Shown here: positions 54,773 through 64,000 of the stretch, piece after piece
Layout: each line of letters starts with the position of its first letter
How positions within the stretch are numbered: position 1 is the first letter of the stretch
From: Rhodosporidiobolus odoratus
Lineage: Eukaryota; Basidiomycota; Microbotryomycetes; Sporidiobolales; Sporidiobolaceae
Direction: 5' to 3'
DNA: 64,000 nucleotides
Assembly (NCBI GenBank): GCA_034387635.1
Contig: JAOANU010000017.1
Location: forward strand, 310,001 to 374,000
Position numbers and translations under genes: made by a program
The notes under the pieces: generated by a model
The model's database searches: none
Told to the model about the DNA's origin: nothing
Seen by the model: only the letters and a program-made list of their open reading frames with translations

Positions 54773-57700
54773 TCACCCCTCCTTCAGATCTGCCTTCGTT
54801 GACTGACCGCTGCGTCCCGGCCGCACCAAAGCCCTCGCCTCGCTGACACGTGACGACAGCTTGGCGACATTCGGAGCCGCGAGCACAACTTCTTTGTCCA
54901 GCTCGATGTCGCCGCCGAACGCTTCCTTGACGGCGTACGCGATGTGCTCCGCCTCGTCCTGGGTATAGAGGACGAAATCGTCTGGGTCAAGTAGCGCCAG
55001 CGGTTCGGACGATAAAGGCGCCGAAGCAGATCCAATGCGAGGGGCCTTGGTTTTGCCCTTGTCCATACGCGCCGCGAGTAGCTGGGACTCGTAGCAAAGA
55101 GCTTGTGCCGACTGCGGGGTCACTGCTGGATTCAGAGCGAGAGTCTTGGCCACAATGTGGGTCATCGCGTTGCGAACACTGGCGGGACTGTCCGCATCGA
55201 CGGGCTTGTCGACTATGCGAGGGTGAAACATCCCTAAGCTCATCGTGATGGCGCACTAAAGCGGAGATACATGGACTTACCGAAGATCTCGAACGGCGGG
55301 GAGGAAGCCACCACGCTGTGCTTCCCGTCGTGATGATAGCTGCACAGGCAATTGTGAGCGAAGTATCTCGTGCTATGCGAAGAAAGAGCTTACCGCAACT
55401 CGTACTCGCCCGTGCGCCACGGAAGCTTCTTGCCGTAGAATACCAACTCGCCATTCGCTTGAAGCTCTCGCTCAGGAGCGAGACGACGTTCGCCTCCAGC
55501 GTACCAATCCCCTTCCCAATCGTCATCGAAGACGCCAAGCCACTTCCCCCGGCTAGAAACCGTCGTTAACAGGGTGCTCTTGTTGGCGCCGCGACGGTAG
55601 ATACCGATCCAGTCTCGCGGCGAATGGTCGATCGGCGCCCTCCAAGACACTTGGAGCGGTTCGCCAAGGGGAAATCTAAGCCCAGCCGCTTTCGAGGTCG
55701 AAGCATGCGGAGTGAGCGGGGGGAAGATTGAAGAGCGCAGAGAAAGCGAATATTGGGAGGCATCGTAGGATTCGAGGTCGGTAGCAACTCGACTGCGTAG
55801 ACAAAGTGTGAGGACGAGCCCGGTATGACAAGGATGCAGGAGGATATACCTAATCACGAAGCGTTCGCCGCTTTGTTGCAAAAGGATTTTTGTATCCTCA
55901 ACCACGCCTCTGACGGTCGGGCCGCTCCGAGTCAAGAAGTCCTCAACCGCCTCAATCGTCTCGTCGAATACCTTCTCAACGGTTCCTTGAACCTCGCGGA
56001 CATGCTTCGAGAGTCGATCAAGCAGATGGGCGTGCTTCTGAGCGGCAGTCGGGGCCCTATGAGAGGTGGACATGCGGCGAACAGCGTTGCGGAGGGTCTT
56101 GGTCACGCCGGCGTCTTTGCGGACGGCGTGGCCGTAGAGGCGACGCATGTGGGGGCTGCAGGGACGCGGTGAGAGTCAGAGTCCCGGATAGAAACCGACA
56201 ATGTCACCGTACGTACTTTTCAACGTTGCTGAGGAACCACCAGTGGGCGACAACGGCGACAACGGCTTGAAGAAGAACGAGCTTCGACGCTGACAGCAGG
56301 AAAAGTCCGAAGAATGCGGCTCCACCCATCGAGCGTTCCGGATTGTTGAGGTAGCGATAGATGCCAGAGTAGTACAAGCGCCACGGATATTCGTCCGAGA
56401 TGAAAAAGTCGCCTGCAAGGAAAGACACCTGTTAGGCTCGGTACAAGGTCGTAGGGTGGAGCGAGAGTCGGAAGCACCGTAGAACCACCCGAAGGGTCCG
56501 AGCACTTCAAAGGTAGAAAGAGCCGTCCAGACGTGCAGGCCGATTAAAGCCTAGAAAAATCCGTACCGTCAAAGGTTGATCATACTAGCAAAGCGAGAAT
56601 ACGAATGGAACGTACCGAGCCTAGAGCATGTCGAACGAGCTCGCCGCCAACTGTCCAATGCTCCGGAGTTGAGTAGCATTTCCAGGCGAGTGCACCGAAC
56701 GATGCTATGGGCGACCAGAAGGGTTGCAGTATTAGCTTGCGTCTTGGCCACTGCTTGACAGGCCTGTGGAACAGCGGAAATGACGGAACACCCACCGTAA
56801 GTCATGCAGAGCGACAGATTGTAGACGGACTTGAAGCTATTGAATGTTTCGAGGACGGCGTCGCCCTCCTTCTCGTAGTGGTAATGCTTGAGGAAGTGCC
56901 GGACGAGCCACTTCTTTTCGCTCTGTAGTTTCAGCAGCGAGCCCAGGCCGACGGTGTGAAAGGCGCGCCACCCGAGTGCTTGAACCGAGAGAAGAGCAAG
57001 CTGGGCTGGACGACCGAGAGGCGGCAACAGAGCGGGGACGACGGTGTATAACAGAAGGAGGGAGAAGGCAAAGTCTTGCGACCTGTAGGCGCAGTATTGG
57101 GGCAATGAGCCACGTCACCAGCATAATGGACAGCCGGATCTTACCGGAATACGTCGAAGTGCCTGAAAACAAGAAGGTCCTGCTTGAAATACTTGTTGTC
57201 GAGATCCAAGCGACTCACAGGTCGATCCGGTTCCGGTATCGTCTGAGACGGCATGGCCGCAGGGACATTCCCTTCCTTCACAAGCTCGGAATGAGCTTTG
57301 CGCGTGCCAGTCGAGGCTAGCGGCGTGCGGGCCGCAAGAGGTTGCCTCTGACCGTAGGTGCGTTCAATGTCTGCGAGTAGCCTCCTCAGATACTTCTGCG
57401 GAAGTCGCTAGTAGAGAACGGCAAGGGCAGCAACTTACGAGGCGTTTCGAAGTACACCAGAAAACCGAATTGTGCAGCGTGCGCCGACATGGAAACGAAG
57501 AGGACGATTGGCGAGGCAACGATGAGCGAAAGACCGTAGTACCCAGCGTAGCCGACTGAGTACATTGGATGAGGAGCGAGCTGTTGTGCGCATAAGTGTG
57601 GTCAGACGCAGCGATTATCTCGACATCTAGAAACAGGTTACCTCAAAGACACCATCGAAAACGAGCTCCTGCAGCGAGGTAAAGAAGGCATCGCCCCAGT

Positions 57701-58868
57701 ACCAGCTGTACGAGCCTGTCAGAAATGAGCCGCGCGTGCCGATAAAGCTAAAAAAGGAATGCCACGCACGCGTAGTCCTTCACTATCCGGTGAGCATCGA
57801 TTTTGACCCATAGGTTGAAGAATAGGAGAACTGCTCCACCGACCCAACGTAAGGCATGGTACAGAAAGGAATGTCCGGGTGGCCCAGCGAGACGCAAGAA
57901 GGTGAGGGAAAACAGGAGGTAAGCGAGGAAGTCGTTCAAGAGGATGACGTCGACGAAGTGGCGGAACATGATCCAGACCTGTGGGTAGTACATGGAGCTT
58001 TGTCAGGGCCTTCTTCGTCGAGTGCAGACAAAGGCTCTATCATCGCCAGAGATTCTGCGTCCAAGTCGTATACACCGTGAATAGGTCTGGAAACTCACGT
58101 TATATTCAAGCGGCGCAGACTCAAAGCTGTAGTCGCGACCCATCTTCTTCTGGAGTTCTCTGCGTGCCCAGGTGCTAACAGCCGGCCTGCGCTCAGGGTC
58201 GAACCAGCCGTACTTGCTGGCGGCTTTCACGATCCAACGCGTCTCGCTCTGCTTCCTCAAGACGTAGCCCAGACCTGCATCGTATGCAAGACGCCAGAAG
58301 GCGAAAGACAGGCCGAAAAACCACTTTGCCGAAGCACGAGGTAGGATGAAGAAGAGGAAGACTTGGGTAGCCAGCAAGCCGAGGGTGAGGAGGTCAATGT
58401 TCTGCACACTTGGATGCTCGTCAGAAGCAGAAACACACGCGTGGAAAGGAATCCGGCTACGGCAACAATGAGGACGAGAAAGCGCACCGATTTCGGGAAC
58501 CGCGGGTCGAAGAGACTGGAGAGCATGTTGTGGGTTTCCGGGATTGAGAAAACTGCGCAAGAATCATGTCAGTACCTACAAAGCTCGTCTCTTTGGTCTC
58601 TCCTGGTGAGTGAAAGGCCAAGGGGGACACGTGGATGGGAGACGGCAGCGAGTAGAAATAGTGGGAAGAGAGGTGGCTCACCTGTTCCGTCGGGAGTCTT
58701 GCCGTACGAGCCAGACTGCGCGTCGGTGTGTTCGACGCTCAGAGAAGGATTCTCTGGGAGTTCTCGAGGCGCCTCCTCAACGACATTGACGGACGACCCC
58801 ACCCGACGACGAAGGCCAACAGGTTCCGCAGGGAGCGGCCCATCAAAGGGCGTGTCATCTGTCTCCAT
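54773..58868 (-). CDS. CHO2: Phosphatidylethanolamine N-methyltransferase CHO2
   Basis: ER multi-span enzyme for the first methylation of phosphatidylethanolamine on the way to phosphatidylcholine. The start at 58868 ([10 protein letters not shown]) gives an acidic N-terminus. Exons then encode many membrane spans: [120 protein letters not shown], and a second methyltransferase half with [20 protein letters not shown]. The duplicated membrane core and the soluble C-terminal domain ([38 protein letters not shown]) are specific for CHO2 rather than the smaller OPI3. Stop 54773. About a dozen introns. Divergent from the prefoldin gene. Confidence 0.9.
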
Positions 58869-59014
58869 GGAGTTGGACCTTGAGGCGTTTCGTGCTCAGT
58901 AGCAATGGATTGCGAGGTGATGGGAGAGAGCGTGATGATCAGAAACGGGCCGTCGCACGTCGAACCCAGTTTCTCATCTTATCATCATTACAGAGTCGGA
59001 CACAGCTGGTCACC

Positions 59015-60009
59015 ATGGCTACCGCAAGCTCTACTACCCTGCCACCCAACGCTGGTAACCCTCGTGGCATTCCGAAAGCAGCTTTCCTCGTTCGTCCTCT
59101 CCCTCTTCCTCTGGATCAACCTCGTCTCGGTCTCCCTCTTGGCTTCGGGCCCAACTGATCACGCTCCTCAATACAGGAGAATGTTCAAGCTTTCGTAGGT
59201 GGACCAGAAGGAGATACCGAGCTCGCGCTCAAATCACTGCAGGAAACGCTAGCGTTAGTACCCTTTCTCCACCCACCACGCTTGCAATACGCTGGGAGAA
59301 CCGCTGCGCTGATACATCCTGTCACACCGACAGAAAGTACCGCTTTATGGAACAGAGCGCTTTGCAGCGTAGAGCAGGGCTAGAAGAAAAGGTTCCCGAA
59401 TTGAACCGGACTATCGAAATGGTCGAGGTATTGCAGAGGAAAAGGGTACGTTCTCTGGCCCTTGTCAGGCTGTGATCGAGTTTAACCGGTCGCTTGACGA
59501 CCACGACTTCCCCAGGAAAAACGTCAACCTTTCGAGACGACCTTTGAACTCGCTGACACTCTCTATGCCCGAGGCGAAGTGCAAGATGTTGACGAGGTTT
59601 ACATTTGGCTCGGGGTGCGTGGCAAATGAGCCTATACTACGCCCGATTTGCCGCTGACGTTCGCGTCGCCCCATTCTCTTGCATTTTGCGCTCCGCTTGT
59701 CCTTCTCTTCTGTGCACTTGCGCCTATACTTACCGCGGCATACGCCTGCATGCCCTTGTTGTCGTTGCATGCCGTCCTGTACAGGCTTCCACGATGCTGT
59801 CCTACCCTCTGCCGCAAGCTCTGAGCCTCTTGCAAGCCAAACTCGCCGCTGCGCAGCAGAGCCTTTTCGGGATTAGGGAAGATCTCGGCTGGCTGAAGGA
59901 ACAAATAACGGTCACCGAAGTCAACGTCGCTCGCGTCTACAATTGGGATGTCGCGAAGCGAAAAGAACGGAGACTGGATGAATCCCAAGCGGGCGAAGGA
60001 GTAGTTTAG
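59015..60009 (+). CDS. PAC10: Prefoldin subunit 3 (PAC10/VBP1)
   Basis: Alpha-type subunit of the prefoldin hexamer, which hands unfolded actin and tubulin to the chaperonin CCT. The start at 59015 (MATASSTTLPPNAGNPRGIP) leads to short exons: NVQAFVGGPEGDTELALKSL, KYRFMEQSALQRRAGLEEKV (coiled coil), LNRTIEMVEVLQRKR, then TFELADTLYARGEVQDVDEV with YIWLG, and the last exon ASTMLSYPLPQALSLLQAKL, ending with the family signature ITVTEVNVARVYNWDVAKRK. Stop at 60009. An upstream in-frame methionine (58880) would add unrelated sequence. 146 bp separate its start from the divergent CHO2 start. Confidence 0.92.
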
Positions 60010-60090
60010 CTGCAAGCCAAGTACAGTCGACAAGCTACCGCTTGGGATATTCACGGCGGCAGAATGTTGTACGGTACCTTGCAGTACAAA

Positions 60091-62780
60091 CTACGCCGAC
60101 ATCTCGAACTTGCGTTTACTACCCGCTTTCCCGAGGCCGAGCAGAACGTCACCGCGGTTTGTTGGATTGCTCTCTGCTTCCGATGCCCACTGTAGGACGA
60201 GGTGTCGACCGAGGAGATGCGTGTGTTCCAAAGCGTCGAATGCTACTTGAGCGTCACGGCGGGTGGCGAAGTCGAGGAAGGCGAACCCGCGAGTCTTGTT
60301 GTCGACCTTGCGAGGCAGTCGGACAGACTTCAATTGACCGTAGGTTCTAGCAGGACGGGAACGTCGGTCAGAGCGAGACCGGCCGGGTGAAAAAAAGCTA
60401 CACGCACCCGAAGAGTTGTCGCAATTCTGCTCGCGTGGCCTCGAACGGTACATTCTTGACGAGAAGCTTAGTCGTCAGATTCGTCTTCTGCTTAGTATTG
60501 GCAGCATCGCCTTGCACATTGTGGACGGCCATGTCCGCATGGCGCTGCGCGAAACGAAGTTCGAGCGCATGCCCGTCGAGTACGTACCCTTGCCGCGCGG
60601 TTTTGGCGGCGGCGGCAGCTGTCGTCGTTCGGAACCCGACAAAGCCGAATCCCATGCTGAGCACTTTGTGCGGCACAGTCGGATGGGGTTTTGTCTGAAT
60701 GCGCGCGAAGAGGAACTCCGGCAATGTATCGAACGTCGCTTGCAACCGGGGTTGCGTCGTTTCGAAGTTGAGGTTCTTGACAAAGAGGGTAGCGCCCGCA
60801 ACGGCGGCATCGCCTTCGGCATCGGTTGTAGGAGGCCGCGCTGGGACACCGGCGTTAGTGGAGCCTGCCGACGTAGCAAGTCCTGGTTCGCCGGGAGCTC
60901 TCGTGCGCGCGTCGAGCCAGAGTTTGGCCGGCGCCCTCTCGAGATACAGCACGCTGCCGCCGAATTGCTTGTAAACCAACGCTCGCCACGCCGCCGCGGT
61001 TGCGTCGGCGTCCGACATCTCGACCACGGCGATCAAGCCGGAAGGAGGCAGAAGCAAGCGAGTGATGGCGCCGAAGGGTGCGAAGAGGGCCTGCAGAGAA
61101 GCGGCGGTGGTACCGAACGGCAGATTCTTGACGAGGATGCACGTAGAAGATCGAGGACCAGGTCGGCCGAGCGCTTCGAGATTGACGCTTTCCTGCAGGC
61201 GAGTTGTTGTGATTAGACGTCTGAGTATGCGACTAAGGCAAGTATCGATGTGTCTTACCGCTTCGAAATATCGCTTCGTTTCGGCGAGGGTGTGCGCTTC
61301 CGCCAAGGCCACCTTGACAGCCGGATCGGACGCAGAAGGTTCTAGAAGACTCGACTTGGTAACGCCGAGCCGATTTGCGACGGCGGAGAGGGCGGCATCA
61401 GCCTGCGAAAAAGAGCATCTGTCAATGTCCCGTTAAAGTGAGGCAGGTGCGGCAGGAAAGAGCGTACATTGAGGTATAAGGTGCTCCAGCTGAATGTATC
61501 GCCGGCATTTCGTTTGCGCTCCTCGAGGCGCTCCTGCTGCAGCGTTGCCGGTGCATCCCGGCGCGCTTCCTTCGCGAGACGTTCCGAAGCAGGTAGTAGG
61601 TGGAGCAAACGACCCTGGAAGGAAGTGCGGTCGAGGCGCTCAAATGCCTTAACGGCATCTGAGGATTGCTGAAAAGTCACGTAGGCAATTCCTTTAGATG
61701 TTTGCGTTGACGGCTCGGTGACGACGTGGACCTTCATTGCGGCAAAACGTTCAGCTCTGTCCTAGAAGTGATGTAGAATGAGCATACCTGTTGAATAAGG
61801 CCGAATGGACTGAATGCGTCGGAGATTTCGCTCGAGGTAGCGGAGAAAGGAAGATTGCGAACGAAGATGCGGCCGGTGGTTGCGAGGGCGCTACGGATTC
61901 TGCTCGCCTCGTTGCGCGAATCGCGGTCATCGCCCTCGTTATTGGGCTGTGGTACAAGGAAGGTCAGCGGAAGGTTGCCCCGCAGAAAGATAGGAAGAAA
62001 CAGCGCACAGATGGAACACCGTGTGCTTCCGACGATGCTGCTACAACCTCGATCTGCGACCACTCTGCTCGACCGTCTTCAGGCATCTCGCGCCCTTCGC
62101 CTTCGCCTTGCAACTGTCGCGTCATCCGTCGTGCCAGATACTCGGCGTCCGAGATCGTTTCATCCTGAGCTAAGTGGTCGCTCACGGAACTCACGCCGCT
62201 TTCTGGTGTAGCGATGACCGTCGTTCTAGAGGAGTCGATTTTGGCTCCCGCTGCAAGCAGTGAAGGAGGAGAAGGCAAAGGAAGGGCGGCGGTGGAGGTC
62301 TCTTCCACGGGATGCGGTTTGCGGGGCGCCATCAGCGCCATGAAATCGCCAAAGCGACCATCTTGAGCGGAATTTGATACGGTAGCATGCAATTTCGTGC
62401 GCTTCGCTGGACGGGCATCCGCATGCGCCTGAAAAGGGCGACGGTCAGCACTTTTACGCGAAAGAAACTGATTCCGGGAGACCGGCACGCACGTCTTGCG
62501 CCCAGTCCACTCTGACACGAGATCCGCCCTTTACGCCCGCTACCCAAGCGCCGCCTAACCATTTCCTGACCCGTTCCGCTTCATCATGCGTCTTGAAGCC
62601 TACAAACGCTATACAGCGTGACTTGCCGCCTGACTTGGTGACTACTTTGAGATCCGTGAAGGCTGGCGGTGCTGGCGGGCAACGCTCAAGGCATTCGCGA
62701 AGATGCGCAGCGGCGACAGTTGGGTGAAGGCTGGTAACGAGCAGTCGAGTCGGGGAAACGCCAGGCACAGATGTATCCAT
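60091..62780 (-). CDS. MRD1: Multiple RNA-binding-domain protein MRD1
   Basis: Nucleolar protein with several RRM domains, needed for 35S pre-rRNA processing to 18S. The start at 62780 (MDTSVPGVSPTRLLVTSL) opens RRM1, which continues CIAFVGFKTHDEAERVRKWL and RVRVDWAQD. After a linker, RRM2 (GRIFVRNLPFSATSSEISDA, KGIAYVTFQQSSDAVKAFER) is followed by the MRD1-specific block DTFSWSTLYLN, then VNLEALGRPG before RRM3 (CILVKNLPFGTTAASLQALF). RRM4 has TLFVKNLNFETTQPRLQATF, and the last RRM has KLLVKNVPFEATRAELRQLF and YGQLKSVRLPRKVDNKTRGF. The end is KAGSKRKFEMSA, stop 60091. Five RRMs are visible, as in fungal MRD1. Convergent with PAC10, 81 bp apart. Confidence 0.92.
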
Positions 62781-63042
62781 GGTGTGTGCACTTGGCAAGG
62801 GTCCGCTGCTGGCGTTTCGGAGCCTCAGCTTAAAGATGCGGTAGAAGTTAGGGAGGGAGAGTCCCCCTGTCCCAGCTGCCAAACCTCTAACTATTCGTAG
62901 CCACATCGTTAATATGTCCAACGGGCAGGGCACGGCTTGCGGTATAGATCTGTATACTGCTGTTTGCGGACCGTGGAGCAAGCGGTAGGGAAGCAAAAGA
63001 GAAACCTCATTGGATCATCTGATTCTGGCGCGCCAAAACTGT

Positions 63043-63564
63043 TTACTTGGCCTTCTTCCTACTCTTCCGCTTTTTACCCTTCTCCACCTCCAAATGCAGC
63101 ATCTCCCGCTCATCGATCGCATCACCTTCCGCGCCGGCTTGCACGCTTGTCGACGGGGGACTCGGAGAGAGACCTTCTTGATTTGCTTTTACTGCCGCAG
63201 AATACGGGTCCTTGCGATTCCAGTGATGGGCGAGAAGGCGGGAATTGAGCAGCTCGAACCGATTGAGGTAAGAGCTGGAACAAGCCTTGAAAGTGAGAGT
63301 CTGCGGGCGCAAAGGTCATCCGTCAGCGATACGACCTGTCGCTGCTAGCTAACCAGGGAGGCTTGCCTGATGATCATTCGTCACTCGTATGACGAGCAAC
63401 CCTGCCGCTTGTCGCCATCGCAGGCATGTCCTGACCTGTAGGGACGAAGAGATTTCAGGACGGCCGGTGCTTGTAGAGACGACGACGGGACTGACGGGCT
63501 TGTCATTCAATTCGCAGAGACTATGACACGCGTCCACGTATCGTTCCCAATTACGGAAGAGCAT
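63043..63564 (-). CDS. Small basic protein, possibly SRP9/SRP21-like
   Basis: Two exons: 63564-63436 (MLFRNWERYVDACHSLCELN, ending EISSSLQ) and about 63306-63043 (TLTFKACSSSYLNRFELLNS, ending in a Lys/Arg-rich KGKKRKSRKKAK tail); about 131 residues. The W-E-x-Y/F start followed by a helix, a strand region around an intron, and a late helix with F-x-x-L resembles the SRP9/SRP21 subunit of the signal recognition particle, and fungal SRP21 also ends in a lysine tail. The match is weak: the central YRH-type strand is not obvious. Treat as a real but tentatively named gene. Its start is 200 bp from the divergent gene at 63764. Confidence 0.45.
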
Positions 63565-63763
63565 TGTCGTTTCGCCAGCTTCGTGAGGTGGTGCGAGGCT
63601 ATGAGCGCCGAATCGATTGATGCAGGGGAGGGGAATGGGACTGCCGCAAATCGCAGGCGCTTCAGAGAGACAGGGGTGCTGGACGTTGTCGCGGATTGTT
63701 GCCTGGACTTTCTGAGATCGACTGCTGCGTGTGTGGGTTGTAAATCGGACAGAAACCGCTTCC

Positions 63764-64000
63764 ATGGCTCCACCGCGTCAACGGCGCCGTTCTCTTCCAC
63801 ACCTTGCGCCTTCCGCTTCTACGTTTGGTCGGCGCATCTATGCTTCAATCGCGTTCGCAGGTGTCACTGACTAGCCAGCACACCCATCCGCTGATTGTCG
63901 CCGCGGCGACAGCTTCGACCCTCGTCGTAACCTTTGGTGTATGGTTCCGCTTCGCCAGGCGCATACCCACCATCGATCAGCTCAGGCCAAGCGACTTCAG
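63764..64000 (+). CDS. LCL3: Probable membrane-anchored nuclease LCL3, 5' part only
   Basis: Forward gene cut by the right edge. A possible first exon starts at 63764 (MAPPRQRRRSLPHLAPSAS). After an intron of about 52 bases it reads HTHPLIVAAATASTLVVTFG, a membrane span, followed by VWFRFARRIPTIDQLRPSDF. A single N-terminal span followed by R-R-I-P-x-x-x-x-L-x-P is the start of fungal LCL3, a staphylococcal-nuclease-fold protein. The nuclease domain itself is outside the window, so the call rests on a short segment. The start codon and first splice site are uncertain. Confidence 0.45.

Noticed and set aside
60416..61216. 266-codon forward frame antisense to MRD1
   Set aside because: The reverse strand carries clear RRM motifs; the forward frame is a GC-driven shadow.

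Overview
The window is nuclear DNA of a basidiomycete yeast, most likely a red yeast of the Sporidiobolales (Rhodotorula / Rhodosporidium / Sporobolomyces). The evidence is GC-rich, intron-rich genes with short GT-AG introns, fungal housekeeping orthologues, and a 49-residue gene with three tandem copies of a farnesylation-type peptide built like the rhodotorucine A precursors of Rhodosporidium toruloides. That gene, next to a PAK-family kinase (STE20/CLA4), KAP95 and LSM7, makes this part of the pheromone side of a mating-type (P/R) locus. No STE3 receptor gene is visible in the window.

Layout. 1-17 kb: TFIIIC subunit (TFC3-like, cut by the left edge), VPS36, a class I methyltransferase (EEF1AKMT4/METTL13-like), a MAPEG protein, an OTU protease, a BAR-SH3 protein, a fumarylacetoacetate-hydrolase-family enzyme and malate dehydrogenase. 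17-22 kb: ASF1 and a MIC26/27 gene, formerly divergent neighbours about 148 bp apart, now separated by a 2.36-kb transposon with 451-bp terminal inverted repeats and a 9-bp target duplication; it carries a RecQ-like helicase fragment and an unknown ORF. 22-30.3 kb: pheromone precursor, PAK kinase, KAP95, LSM7.

30.3-52.2 kb is a gene desert made of transposons. Its centre is a four-level nest of LTR elements (31712-46081): an old solo LTR, a second-family solo LTR inside it, a chromodomain Ty3/Gypsy element also inside it, and a second chromodomain Ty3/Gypsy element inside the 3' LTR of the first. All four insertions show 5-bp target duplications, so the order can be read directly. Beyond it are degenerate LTRs, short direct repeats and unassigned sequence. 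Such an accumulation beside LSM7 fits suppressed recombination around MAT (inference).

52-64 kb: glyceraldehyde-3-phosphate dehydrogenase, phosphatidylethanolamine N-methyltransferase (CHO2), prefoldin subunit 3, MRD1, a small SRP9/21-like protein and the start of a probable LCL3 nuclease gene. Malate dehydrogenase and GAPDH both end in PTS1-type tripeptides (PKL and AKL), which suggests that part of the NADH-handling machinery enters peroxisomes.
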